From Streptomyces justiciae (GTDB lineage Bacteria; Actinomycetota; Actinomycetes; Streptomycetales; Streptomycetaceae): DNA of 64,000 nt. Shown here piece by piece: positions 32,269 through 40,134 of the stretch. The position numbers were made by a program, and so were the translations under genes. The stretch is from positions 59,920-123,919 of the forward strand of contig NZ_JADDXU010000025.1 of NCBI RefSeq assembly GCF_015163075.1. Direction: 5' to 3'. The stretch's first letter is position 1. Every line of letters begins with the position of its first letter. The notes under the pieces are model-generated. The model made no database searches. It was not told the DNA's origin and worked only from the letters and a program-made list of their open reading frames with translations.

Positions 32269-33441
32269 TCAGCGGAAGCGGACGGGGAGGTGGGTGACGG
32301 TGCGCAGGAACTCGGTGTGGGCGTAGGCGGGTTCGCCGGCCAGTTCGACGCCGGAGAAGCGGTGGACGAGGGCCGTGAAGACGACGTCGGCCTCCGCTCG
32401 GGCCAGGACCTGGCCGGCACAGCCGTGCATGCCGGAGCCGAAGGCGAGGTGCTGGCCGGCGGCGACCGGGCGGGTGTGGTCGAAGGTGTCGGGGTCGGCG
32501 AACACCGCGGGATCGCGATTGGCGGAGGCGATGAGCAGGGCCAGGACCTCGCCGGCGGGTACGGTCGTGTCCCCGATGACGGTGTCCTGCGTGGTCAGGC
32601 GGACCACCATCGACTCGGGTGTGTCGATGCGCAGGATCTCGTTGATGATGCCGGGGCGCGCCTCGGGGTCGTCGCGGTAGACGGCGAACAGGTCGGGCCG
32701 CTGGGTCATCAGCCAGATGCCGTGGTTGATGAGGTGCTTGACGTCGAGGTGGCCGACGGCGAAGAAGAGGAAGATCGTGTAGATGACCTCGTCCTCGGTC
32801 ATCCTGCCCTCGTCCTGGGCGGCGATGAAGGCGTCGATCATGCCCTCGCCGGGGTTCGCGCGTTTGTCGGCGAGGAGTCGGCGGATGTGCCCGGCGAACC
32901 ACTCCAGGGCCTCGGCGGTGCCCTTGGCCTCCTCGTCGTCGCCGCCGGGGCCGAGGCTCAGGCCGATCTCGTACGTCTTGCGCTGGACGGCGAGCATGTC
33001 GGTCGGCTCGATGCCGAAGATGTGGCAGATGCTGTCGAAGGTGCACTTCAGGGCGAGGCCGTCGGCGGCGTCCAGGGTGCCGTCGCCCTTCTCGACCTCG
33101 TCGAGGACGGCCTCGACGGAGGCCCGCATGACCTTGGACCACTCCTCGACCGCCTTGGGCGTGAACCAGCGGTTGGTGATGCGGCGCAGCCGCGTGTGGT
33201 CGGGGGCGTCCTTGCCCAGCATCGTGTGGTGGATCGGATCGGCGACCCCGAAGTCGAGCTGCTGCACGCTCAGGGTGGGGTTGCGGATCAGCCGGGCGAC
33301 GTCCTCGTAGCGGGAGACGACGTACAGCCCGAGAGGGTGCTTGTAGACCGGGTGCTCCTCGCGCAGTCGCGCGTAGTACGGATACGGGTCCGAGCGGAAG
33401 CCCGGGTCGCGGAAGGGCAGCAGGTCCTCGGTGACGGTCAT
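32269..33441 (-). CDS. Cytochrome P450 1 of the catabolic island
   Basis: 390 residues. Heme loop FGSGMHGCAGQVLARAE with axial Cys341; ExxR at Glu268-Arg271 (NEILR). The I-helix, which in most P450s reads (A/G)Gx(D/E)T, reads FFAVGHLDVKHLI (residues 226-238): the Thr of the acid-alcohol pair is missing and a His stands two before the Asp. This odd helix marks a distinct subfamily and may change proton delivery. In this context it could O-demethylate or hydroxylate an aromatic ring. Its promoter holds the TATCC-N4-GGATA operator. Ferredoxin 1 follows immediately. Confidence 0.93.
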   Translation of the reverse strand: MTVTEDLLPFRDPGFRSDPYPYYARLREEHPVYKHPLGLYVVSRYEDVARLIRNPTLSVQQLDFGVADPIHHTMLGKDAPDHTRLRRITNRWFTPKAVEEWSKVMRASVEAVLDEVEKGDGTLDAADGLALKCTFDSICHIFGIEPTDMLAVQRKTYEIGLSLGPGGDDEEAKGTAEALEWFAGHIRRLLADKRANPGEGMIDAFIAAQDEGRMTEDEVIYTIFLFFAVGHLDVKHLINHGIWLMTQRPDLFAVYRDDPEARPGIINEILRIDTPESMVVRLTTQDTVIGDTTVPAGEVLALLIASANRDPAVFADPDTFDHTRPVAAGQHLAFGSGMHGCAGQVLARAEADVVFTALVHRFSGVELAGEPAYAHTEFLRTVTHLPVRFR

Positions 33442-33527
33442 GGCGGGGCACTCCTCGTATCGGGCGCGAGGCAGAAGGAGAGGGATCGGAAGAGGGCGGG
33501 CGAGCGGTCGCCCTGCACCGCGAGAAT

Positions 33528-33551
33528 TATCCAGTCGGATAGTTTCGTCAA
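33528..33551 (-). promoter_or_regulatory. P450 1 promoter with TATCC-N4-GGATA operator
   Basis: On the minus strand TTGACG (33551-33546) is followed after four bases by TATCC-GACT-GGATA (33541-33528), the same promoter layout as at 24266. The arms extend to AATTATCC / GGATAGTT with one mismatch. Confidence 0.72.
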
Positions 33552-33594
33552 TAGGTCGCGGCCACTTCGCGCCCGCGTAATCAACTCTTTACTC

Positions 33595-33608
33595 GTTCGG
33601 AAACAAAC
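33595..33608. promoter_or_regulatory. Operator class 2, copy 2 (degenerate)
   Basis: GTTCGGAAACAAAC, a weaker match to GTTTGG-CA-CCAAAC, upstream of the P450 1 promoter and beside the end of TetR 2. Kept at low confidence because it also forms part of a T-rich terminator tail on the minus strand. Confidence 0.35.
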
Positions 33609-33610
33609 GA

Positions 33611-33633
33611 GCCCCCGCCGCTGAGCGACGGGG
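33611..33633 (-). terminator. Hairpin after TetR regulator 2
   Basis: CCCCG-C-CGC / GCG-A-CGGGG, nine paired bases with one mismatch and a TGA loop. On the minus strand it is followed by a T-rich stretch, about 40 bases after the TetR 2 stop. Confidence 0.6.
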
Positions 33634-33671
33634 ACCCTGTCCGACCTGCTGTTTTCTATGGATTACGGCGG

Positions 33672-34274
33672 CTACTCCGCGTCGCCGCGCGGCCGGGTCA
33701 GCAGCGCGCGGAGCTCCTTCAGCGCGGCTTCGGTGACCTCCGGCTCGCCCAGGACCAGCTGGTGCAGGACGAGGCCTTCCAGGGCCGCGAACACGAGCCG
33801 GGTCATGGCGGGCGTGGCGTCCTCGGGCAGGATGCGGGACAGCTCGCGCTCGGTGGCGTCGAAGTACTCGCCGTAGAGCGCACGGATCTGCGGCAGCAGT
33901 TCGGGCCTGCGCCGTGATTCGAGCATGAGCTCGTACTGGAACGTCTGCATGGCCGGGTCCCGGACGACCATGTCCGCGAGCCCGGCGGCGAAGTCCGAGA
34001 CGTTGCCCGTGCCCGGTTCCAGCGCGCTGGTGCTCGCGCTGGTCCGCACCGCGTGCTCCAGGGCCGCCTCGATCAGGGCGTCCCGCGAGCCGAAGTGGTG
34101 GACCACGAGACCGTGGGTGACCCCGGCCTCCTCCGCGACGGCGCGATAGGTGAGCTTGCGCAGCCCACCCTTGGCGACCACCCGCACCGCCGCGTTGAGC
34201 AGAGCCTCGCGGCCGGTCCCGTAGTCCACGCGCTTACGCGGCTTGGCCTGTGCTTTCTCGGAGGAATCGCTCAT
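33672..34274 (-). CDS. TetR-family regulator 2 of the catabolic island
   Basis: 200 residues from ATG 34274. It is a paralogue of TetR 1 (23646-24221): GREALLNAAVRVVAKGGLRK and AGVTHGLVVHHFGSRDALIE differ from it at only a few places, and QTFQYELMLESRRRPELLPQ keeps the same ligand-domain pattern. It lies between the hpaG-like end of the ring-cleavage operon and the P450 1 gene, and could be cotranscribed with the former. Two near-identical DNA-binding domains and three shared operators suggest overlapping control with two different inducers. Confidence 0.92.
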   Translation of the reverse strand: MSDSSEKAQAKPRKRVDYGTGREALLNAAVRVVAKGGLRKLTYRAVAEEAGVTHGLVVHHFGSRDALIEAALEHAVRTSASTSALEPGTGNVSDFAAGLADMVVRDPAMQTFQYELMLESRRRPELLPQIRALYGEYFDATERELSRILPEDATPAMTRLVFAALEGLVLHQLVLGEPEVTEAALKELRALLTRPRGDAE

Positions 34275-34368
34275 GAACGCGACCCTACCCGGCCGCGGAG
34301 CGCGGCAAGGAGGCGTCGCCCGATGCCTTTTCGAGCGCCCCGCCGGAAGCCCCCTGCCGCGCCCGCCG

Positions 34369-35214
34369 TCAGCGCCTGGGCGGGCGGATGCCGCGGAACT
34401 CCCAGTCGCCGCCGAGCGCGGTGGACAGCACCTCCTCGGACTCGGTGGGCTGGGCGCCGACGTCGGTACGGATCGCGGTCGGGCCGGTGACGATGTGGTT
34501 GGTGAGGCGGCCGAGGCCCTCGACCTCGACCTCGACGACGTCACCGGGTTGCACCGGGCGGGAGTTGGCGGGCGTGCCGGAGAGCAGGACGTCGCCGGGG
34601 TGGAGGGTGATGGTGCGGGCGATGTCGGCGACGAGGTAGTGCATGTCCCACTGCATCTCGTCGGTCGAACCGTCCTGCGCCACCTGCCCGTTGACGTACG
34701 TCCTCAGGCCCTTGCCGCGGAAGTCCCAGTCGGTGACCAGGCCGGGGCCGAGCGGGCACAGCGTGTCCGACCCCTTGACGCGGAGCATCGAACCGGCGTC
34801 CGTGTCGCGGAAGTCGTGCAGTCCGTAGTCGTTGGCGATGGTGTAGCCGGCGATGTACTCCCCCGCCTCGGCCGGGGAGATGTTCCGCGCGGTCCGCCCG
34901 ATGACGATGGCGACCTCGCCCTCGTAGTTGAGCCACTTGCAGCCCTCGGGCCGGACGACGGCGCCTCGGTGGGAGTTGAGGGCGGACGTCGGCTTGTGGA
35001 AGTACGTGGGTGTGTCGGGCAGTTCGATGCCGAACTCGTCCACGCGGCTGCGGTGGTTGAGGTGGACGGCGATCACCTTGGAGGGGACCACGGGAGGCAG
35101 GTGCTGTGCGTCCTCGGTCTTCACGCGGCGGCCGTCACCGGCGACGAGTTCGTCCCCGTCGACGGTGACCTGGACGGCGGCGCCGTCGAGGAGGATGCGG
35201 CGGTACTCGGGCAT
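34369..35214 (-). CDS. Fumarylacetoacetate hydrolase family protein, HpaG-like
   Basis: 281 residues from ATG 35214, AGGAG upstream. FAH fold with metal-site pattern LNYEGEVAIVIGRTARNI, IANDYGLHDFRDTD and VLLSGTPANSRPVQPGDVVE. Along the active-site strand it reads GSMLRVKGSDTLCPLGPGLV, similar to HpaG (2-hydroxyhepta-2,4-dienedioate isomerase / OPET decarboxylase). It is the last gene of the ring-cleavage operon, 31 bases after the HpaD-like dioxygenase, which supports that role; other FAH hydrolases look alike, so the exact reaction is inference. Confidence 0.88.
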   Translation of the reverse strand: MPEYRRILLDGAAVQVTVDGDELVAGDGRRVKTEDAQHLPPVVPSKVIAVHLNHRSRVDEFGIELPDTPTYFHKPTSALNSHRGAVVRPEGCKWLNYEGEVAIVIGRTARNISPAEAGEYIAGYTIANDYGLHDFRDTDAGSMLRVKGSDTLCPLGPGLVTDWDFRGKGLRTYVNGQVAQDGSTDEMQWDMHYLVADIARTITLHPGDVLLSGTPANSRPVQPGDVVEVEVEGLGRLTNHIVTGPTAIRTDVGAQPTESEEVLSTALGGDWEFRGIRPPRR

Positions 35215-35245
35215 GGCAGAGACTCCTGGATACGACGAGATACGG

Positions 35246-36172
35246 CTAGATACGGCTGTGAGGGGTGCGCGGGGCGGGCAGGCCGGTGCCGGTCCAGCCG
35301 TCGGCGGGGCGGTCGAACCAGAGGTGGACCTGGCCGGTGCCGATCGAGTTCTCGTACTCCCCGTACTGGCGGGCCCTGGCGACGCAGGCCTGTTCGCCGA
35401 GGGCGCCGGCCATCATCAGGTAGTGGAAGAACTTCGCCTCGGGCTTGAACTTCCAGAACTCGTCCATGGTGTCGAGGACCTTGTCGTGGCGGCCCTCCTT
35501 GAACCAGGCGATCCGCTCGTGGTCGGCCTCGCGGGCCTCGGGCGTGAAGATGTGCACCGGGTCGCTCGCCTCGTGGTCCCGCAGCTCGCGCAGCGGCCAG
35601 AAGGTGTGCGAGAGGGCGCCGGAGGCGATCAGCAGGACCCGGCGGCCGGGGGTGGCGGCGATGCCGTCGGCCAGTGCGCGGCCGAGGCGCAGATGGTCCT
35701 CCATGTCGCCGGTCTGGCAGACGCCGATGGTCACCCACCTCTTGTCGGGCAGCCCCTCGCCGAGGAACTTCCAGAGGTTGATGGTGGCGTAGTAGATCGG
35801 CAGGTACTCGTCCTCGATCGCGGTGATCCAGGTGCCGTGCTGGTCCGCGAACCGCTCGATGTTCCGGGCGAGTTCGGGGTCGCCCGGGAAGTCGTACGGC
35901 ATCCTGCACATGCCGCGCGGCAGTTCCTCGGAGGTGAACAGGCCGGCCCTGCGCGCTTGCGCGGTGACCACGAACTCGACCGTCGTCGCCCAGTGGGAGT
36001 CGAGGACGACGACGGTGTCGTAGTCGTCCCGCTCGAACACCTCCCGGCGCAGCTCCTGGAGGCCGGTGACGAGGGTGATCTCCTTGCCCTCGTTCAGCTC
36101 CAGGCGGTCCTCCTGGGGGAGCACGATGGTGGGGACATGGGCGAGCAGGCCCGCCCCGACGATCTCACCCAT
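35246..36172 (-). CDS. Extradiol ring-cleavage dioxygenase, HpaD-like (homoprotocatechuate 2,3-dioxygenase type, LigB fold)
   Basis: 308 residues. Metal and catalytic pattern of the LigB class: His12 in LLAHVPTIVL, His60 in VVVLDSHWATT, His189 in IASGALSHTFW, and the Glu of YGEYENSIGTGQVHLWF near the end. The same segments occur in order in E. coli HpaD (HVPSMYL, DTHW, SGSLSHRF, SSGTGQVN). It would open the ring of a catechol acid such as 3,4-dihydroxyphenylacetate using Fe(II) and O2. The start overlaps the aldehyde dehydrogenase end by eight bases, which ties it to the semialdehyde-oxidising step. Confidence 0.9.
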   Translation of the reverse strand: MGEIVGAGLLAHVPTIVLPQEDRLELNEGKEITLVTGLQELRREVFERDDYDTVVVLDSHWATTVEFVVTAQARRAGLFTSEELPRGMCRMPYDFPGDPELARNIERFADQHGTWITAIEDEYLPIYYATINLWKFLGEGLPDKRWVTIGVCQTGDMEDHLRLGRALADGIAATPGRRVLLIASGALSHTFWPLRELRDHEASDPVHIFTPEAREADHERIAWFKEGRHDKVLDTMDEFWKFKPEAKFFHYLMMAGALGEQACVARARQYGEYENSIGTGQVHLWFDRPADGWTGTGLPAPRTPHSRI

Positions 36173-37628
36173 GGTCCTGCCATCCCTTCGGGGCGGAGAC
36201 GGTGTTCTTCACGTCGCAGTAGAAGTCGAAGCTCCAGGTGCCGCCCTCGCGGCCGACGCCCGAGTGGCGGGAGCCGCCGAAGGGGGCCTGGAGGTCGCGT
36301 ACGAAGAAGCAGTTGACCCAGACCGTGCCCGCGACGAGTCGGGCGGTGACGCGTTCGGCGCGCTCGTGGTCGCCGGTGGCGAGCGTGGCGGCGAGGCCGA
36401 AGCGGGTGTCGTTGGCGAGGCGGACGGCCTCGTCCTCGGTGGTGAAGGTCTGGAGGGTCAGGACGGGGCCGAAGACCTCCTCCTGGACGATCTCGGAGTC
36501 CTGGGCGACGTCCGTCAGCAGGGTCGGCGCGTAGTACTGGCCGTCCTCGCGGTGGCCGCCGATGACCGCGCGGGCGCCCGCGGCGATCGCCCGCTGCACG
36601 AAACCGTCGATCTTCTCCAGCTGCCGGGGGTGGATGTTGGGGCCGATGTCGGTGGCCTCGTCGCGCGGGTCGCCTTGCCGGAGAGAAGACGCCTTATCCA
36701 TAAAGCGCCTTGTGAACTCCTCCACGACCGTCTCCTCGACCAGGAAGCGGGTGGCGGCGAGGCACACCTGTCCGGCGTTGTCGTACTGCTCCACCGCGAG
36801 GTCGACCGCGAGGTCCAGATCGGCGTCGGCGAACACCAACAGGGGTGACTTGCCGCCGAGTTCGAGGCTGAGCGGGGTGAGGTTCGCGGCGGCGGAGGCG
36901 GCGATCCGCTGAGCGGTCGGCACCGAGCCCGTGAAGCTGATGCGGCGCACGTCCGGGTGCGAGGTGAGCGCGTCGCCGATCTCGGAGCCGTAGCCCTGGA
37001 CGACGTTGAGGACACCGGCGGGCAGCCCGGCCTCGGCGGCGATGTCCGCGAGGAGCGAGGCGGTCAGCGGGGTCCACTCGGCGGGCTTGAGGATCACCGT
37101 GTTCCCCGCGGCCAGCGCGGGGGCCACCTTCCAAGTGGCCAGCATCAGCGGCGCGTTCCACGGGGTGATCAGTACGGACGGTCCCGCCGGGTCCCAGCTG
37201 ACGTGGTTGGTGTGGCCGCGGGTGTCGAAGTCCTCGTGGTCCAGTTTCAGCAACCAGTCCGCGAAGAAGCGGAAGTTGTGCGCGACGCGCGGCATGACGC
37301 CGCGCCGGTGCGAGCGCAGCAGGGCGCCGTTGTCGGTGGTCTCGACGATGGCGAGTTCTTCGAGCCGCTTCTCGACCCCGTCGGCGACGGCGTGCAGGAT
37401 GCGGGCGCGCTCGGCGCGCGGGGTGGCGGCCCAGGCGGGGAAGGCGGCCTTGGCGGCGGCCACGGCTGCCGCGGCCTCCATGGCCGTACCGCGGGAGATC
37501 TCACCGATGACGGTGCCGTCGATGGGTGAGTGGTCGGTGAAGGTGTCGGTGGAGGCGACGCGTTCGCCGCCGATCCAGTGCCGGGTGTCGACGGAGACAC
37601 CGGCGACGGTGAGGGTGTGGTCGGTCAT
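36165..37628 (-). CDS. Aldehyde dehydrogenase, HpaE-like (5-carboxymethyl-2-hydroxymuconate semialdehyde type)
   Basis: 487 residues from ATG 37628, with GGAGA upstream. Catalytic Cys289 (YDNAGQVCLAATRFL) and Glu256 (LSLELGGKSPLL). The C-terminal signature FGGSRHSGVGREGGTWSFDF is that of the HpaE / XylG branch, which oxidises ring-cleavage semialdehydes, and differs from the PuuC-like enzyme at 28.9 kb. It overlaps the start of the HpaD-like dioxygenase gene, as expected if the two work one after the other. HpaF-, HpaH- and HpaI-like genes are not in the window. Confidence 0.9.
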   Translation of the reverse strand: MTDHTLTVAGVSVDTRHWIGGERVASTDTFTDHSPIDGTVIGEISRGTAMEAAAAVAAAKAAFPAWAATPRAERARILHAVADGVEKRLEELAIVETTDNGALLRSHRRGVMPRVAHNFRFFADWLLKLDHEDFDTRGHTNHVSWDPAGPSVLITPWNAPLMLATWKVAPALAAGNTVILKPAEWTPLTASLLADIAAEAGLPAGVLNVVQGYGSEIGDALTSHPDVRRISFTGSVPTAQRIAASAAANLTPLSLELGGKSPLLVFADADLDLAVDLAVEQYDNAGQVCLAATRFLVEETVVEEFTRRFMDKASSLRQGDPRDEATDIGPNIHPRQLEKIDGFVQRAIAAGARAVIGGHREDGQYYAPTLLTDVAQDSEIVQEEVFGPVLTLQTFTTEDEAVRLANDTRFGLAATLATGDHERAERVTARLVAGTVWVNCFFVRDLQAPFGGSRHSGVGREGGTWSFDFYCDVKNTVSAPKGWQDHG

Positions 37629-37660
37629 GTCCGGTCTCCAGGTCCTCTCGGGGGTGGGGG

Positions 37661-38464
37661 TCACTCGGCGCCGGACATGCCGGATTCCAGCAGGCGTCCG
37701 CCGTCCCAGACGACGCCGACCTGCCGGTAGTAGGCGCCGATCGGCTCGTGGATCTCCAGTCGGGCCAGTTCCTCGGTGGGGGCCTCGAACAGCTCCAGTT
37801 CGGCGTCGCCGCGCCAGGCCTGGCCGGCCTCGAAGGACGCCGCGCCGGACTCGATCAGCTCGTCGAGCGCGAGCCCCTTGCCCTTCTCGATCGAGGGCAG
37901 CCAGCGGTGGTGGGCCATCGGGTGGCCGTTGACGAACCCGTTGGTCTCGGACGGCTCGCGCAGGGTCACGACCGCCTGGGCGAGGCGCCGGTCGGCCGCG
38001 GCGAGCGTCGCTCCGAAGCGGGCCCCGGCCTCGATGCGCGGGGCGGGGCCGTAGGGGTGCGGGCGGGTCTGGTGGATCGAGCCGAGCTTCTTCGGATAGC
38101 CCTGGTGCAGGCCCCGCGCGATGGCGAAGTCCTTGTCGACCCAGATGTAGACGCAGCGCGAGTACGTCTGTCCCCGGTACTTGCAGCGGACGACCGCGAA
38201 GGCCTCCTTGTACTGGGAGAGCACCGGGTCGAGCAGTTCGCCGCCGTCGGCCGAGCAGGACTGCCAGTCGGCCCAGATCAACGCCACGGCGCCCGGGTCC
38301 TCGTCGGCCAACTCCAGCGGTTCGGGCAGGAGTTCACGGACGCGTGCGGGGTCGGTGCGGAACTCGACGGTGAGCAGGTCACCGGAGTAGCGCCAGGGCG
38401 GGGAGGGGATCAGCGACGAGGCGCCGGTCGCCGTCTTGGGCTGGAAGAATCCGCGAACGGTCAT
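37661..38464 (-). CDS. Acetoacetate decarboxylase family protein
   Basis: 267 residues, one ADC domain. The Schiff-base lysine pair is Lys125-Lys126 in LHQGYPKKLGSI, matching the Lys115-Lys116 pair of clostridial acetoacetate decarboxylase; YIWVDKDFAIARG precedes it. Members include true decarboxylases and aldolase/dehydratase-like enzymes that act on oxo-acids through an imine. Sitting two bases after the ferredoxin reductase and before the HpaE-like gene, it may act on a ring-cleavage product and replace part of the missing Hpa lower pathway; this is inference. Confidence 0.88.
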   Translation of the reverse strand: MTVRGFFQPKTATGASSLIPSPPWRYSGDLLTVEFRTDPARVRELLPEPLELADEDPGAVALIWADWQSCSADGGELLDPVLSQYKEAFAVVRCKYRGQTYSRCVYIWVDKDFAIARGLHQGYPKKLGSIHQTRPHPYGPAPRIEAGARFGATLAAADRRLAQAVVTLREPSETNGFVNGHPMAHHRWLPSIEKGKGLALDELIESGAASFEAGQAWRGDAELELFEAPTEELARLEIHEPIGAYYRQVGVVWDGGRLLESGMSGAE

Positions 38465-38466
38465 GA

Positions 38467-39687
38467 TCAGTGGGTTCCTTGAGCAGTGGGGACGGGCTGC
38501 TTGAGCAGTTCGGCGCGGTAGCGGGCGGCGGCGGACGCGGCGGCGTGTCCGCCCAGGGCGACGACGCCGACCAGGCGGCCGGCGCTGTGGTATCCGGCGA
38601 CGACATCGCCGTCGAGGTCACCGTCGAGCACCCGCACGTCGTCCCTGCCGAGCGCGGGGGCGCCGAAGGACTGGAGGCGGAACTCGTGCTGGTCGCTCCA
38701 GAAGGTGGGCAGCGGGGCGAACGGCCCGAACTCGGTCCCGCCGCCGGTGAGATGAGCGACGAGTGCCTTCGCCGCGTGTTTCGCGGTGTCGGTGGGGATG
38801 CACCAGTGCTCGACGCGGCGGGGTACGCCGTCGTAGCGGGCGTTGGGGAAGCGGGCGATGTCACCGACCGCGACGACCTCCGGGCGGCCGCCGACGCGCA
38901 GCAGTTCGTCGGTGAGGACACCGTCGCTGAGGTCGAGGCCGTTGCCGTCCAGCCACTCGACGTTGGAGAGGGAACCGACCGACTCCACGACGACGTCGGC
39001 CGGCAGCACCGTTCCGTCGGCCAGCACGACCCCGGTGACGTGCTCCTCGCCCTCGAAGCCGGCTACGCCGGCGCCCAGGACGAAACGCACTCCGCGCTCT
39101 TCGTGCCGCTTGAGCAGCGCGCGGCCCAGCAGTTCACCGAGGGGGCCGACCATGGGCAGGGGCAGCGGGTCGACGACGGTGACCTCGGCGACGCCGAGTC
39201 CCACGGCGGTGGCGGCGACCTCGCAGCCGATGAAACCGCCGCCGACCACGACGACCCGGGCGCCGGGCCGGGTCAGTGCCTCGCGCAGTCCTTGGGCGTC
39301 GTCGAGGGTGCGCACGGTGTGCCGGCCGGCGCGCGGGCCGGGGCAGTTCAGACGTCGGGGGCGCATGCCGGTGGCGATGACGAGTCCGTCGTACGAGAGC
39401 GCCTCGCCGTCGTCGAGTTCGACGATGCGGTCGGAGAGGCGGGCGGCGACCGCCTTGGTGCCGAGGCGCCATTCGACGTCGGAGACGCTCGCGCGGGGGC
39501 GGAAGGCCAGTGACTCGAAGGGGGCTTTGCCGGCCAGGACCTCCTTGGAGAGGGGAGGCCGGTTGTAGGGCATGTGCGGCTCGTCGCCGATCAGGGTGAT
39601 CGTGCCGGTCCAGCCGGCCGCGCGCAGTTGCTCGGCGGCGCGGAGGCCGGCCATCGAGGCGCCGGCGACCACGATGCGTGCGCTCAT
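38467..39687 (-). CDS. FAD-dependent ferredoxin reductase
   Basis: 406 residues. Two dinucleotide loops: RIVVAGASMAGLRAAEQLRA at the N-terminus (FAD) and VVVVGGGFIGCEVAATAVGL near residue 145 (NADH/NADPH), with the conserved EVVAVGDIARFP near residue 270 and a C-terminal reductase domain containing PTFWSDQHEFRLQ. This is the rubredoxin/putidaredoxin reductase type that feeds P450 ferredoxins. It starts two bases after ferredoxin 2 and is the only such reductase in the window, so it probably drives both P450s. Confidence 0.93.
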   Translation of the reverse strand: MSARIVVAGASMAGLRAAEQLRAAGWTGTITLIGDEPHMPYNRPPLSKEVLAGKAPFESLAFRPRASVSDVEWRLGTKAVAARLSDRIVELDDGEALSYDGLVIATGMRPRRLNCPGPRAGRHTVRTLDDAQGLREALTRPGARVVVVGGGFIGCEVAATAVGLGVAEVTVVDPLPLPMVGPLGELLGRALLKRHEERGVRFVLGAGVAGFEGEEHVTGVVLADGTVLPADVVVESVGSLSNVEWLDGNGLDLSDGVLTDELLRVGGRPEVVAVGDIARFPNARYDGVPRRVEHWCIPTDTAKHAAKALVAHLTGGGTEFGPFAPLPTFWSDQHEFRLQSFGAPALGRDDVRVLDGDLDGDVVAGYHSAGRLVGVVALGGHAAASAAARYRAELLKQPVPTAQGTH

Positions 39688-39689
39688 GG

Positions 39690-39878
39690 TCAGGCCTCGA
39701 TCCGGATGGCCTGCAGCGGGCAGACGTCGGCGGCTTCCTCGACCTCGTCGAGCAGCGCGTCGTCGGGGTCGCTGACGTAGGCCAGGCGGCCGTTGTCGTC
39801 GAGGCGGAAGACGTCGGGGGCGGCGAAGACGCACTGGCCGTGGTCCTGGCACTTGTTCATGTCGACGACGACCTTCAT
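39690..39878 (-). CDS. Ferredoxin 2, [3Fe-4S]-type
   Basis: 62 residues from ATG 39878 with GGAGG upstream; the longer open frame upstream is not needed. Cluster motif KCQDHGQCVFAAP and VCPLQAIRIEA as in ferredoxin 1. It is first in the six-gene minus-strand operon ferredoxin, reductase, ADC, HpaE-like, HpaD-like, HpaG-like. Its natural P450 could be P450 2, which is transcribed from the same divergent promoter region. Confidence 0.92.
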   Translation of the reverse strand: MKVVVDMNKCQDHGQCVFAAPDVFRLDDNGRLAYVSDPDDALLDEVEEAADVCPLQAIRIEA

Positions 39879-39986
39879 GGCCGGTCCTCCAGGGTGAGGG
39901 CGTGAGGCGGGGAGGCGGAAGAAGAGGGCCCGGCCGTGGACGGCCGGGCCCCCGGCCCAGGGTCCGGAGTTCCGGGACCCTGACTC

Positions 39987-40000
39987 ATTTGGCTTCAAAC
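39987..40000. promoter_or_regulatory. Operator class 2, copy 3
   Basis: ATTTGGCTTCAAAC, three differences from GTTTGG-CA-CCAAAC, about 110 bases before the ferredoxin 2 start in the divergent region 39879-40134. Confidence 0.5.
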
Positions 40001-40033
40001 AAAGTAGGCACGCACCACCCCCTGGTCAATACC

Positions 40034-40047
40034 TATCCATGCGGATA
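40034..40047. promoter_or_regulatory. TATCC-N4-GGATA operator, copy 3 (divergent ring-cleavage / ligase promoters)
   Basis: TATCC-ATGC-GGATA with an AT-rich flank (GGATAATTTTTT). A -10-like GATAAT (40044-40049) overlaps its right arm on the plus strand. It stands between two class 2 sites, so both operator classes act on this one 256-bp region. Confidence 0.72.
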
Positions 40048-40093
40048 ATTTTTTGGGGACAGCCTCTTGCGGGGTGGTGAAGCCGGCCATACC

Positions 40094-40107
40094 GTTTGGC
40101 ACCAAAC
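40094..40107 (+). promoter_or_regulatory. Operator class 2, copy 4 (perfect dyad)
   Basis: GTTTGG-CA-CCAAAC, perfect 6-bp arms, 28 bases before the GTG of the glutamine-synthetase-like gene. Best copy of the class. Confidence 0.65.
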
Positions 40108-40134
40108 AACACCCCCAGCGCCCGAGGAGCATCG

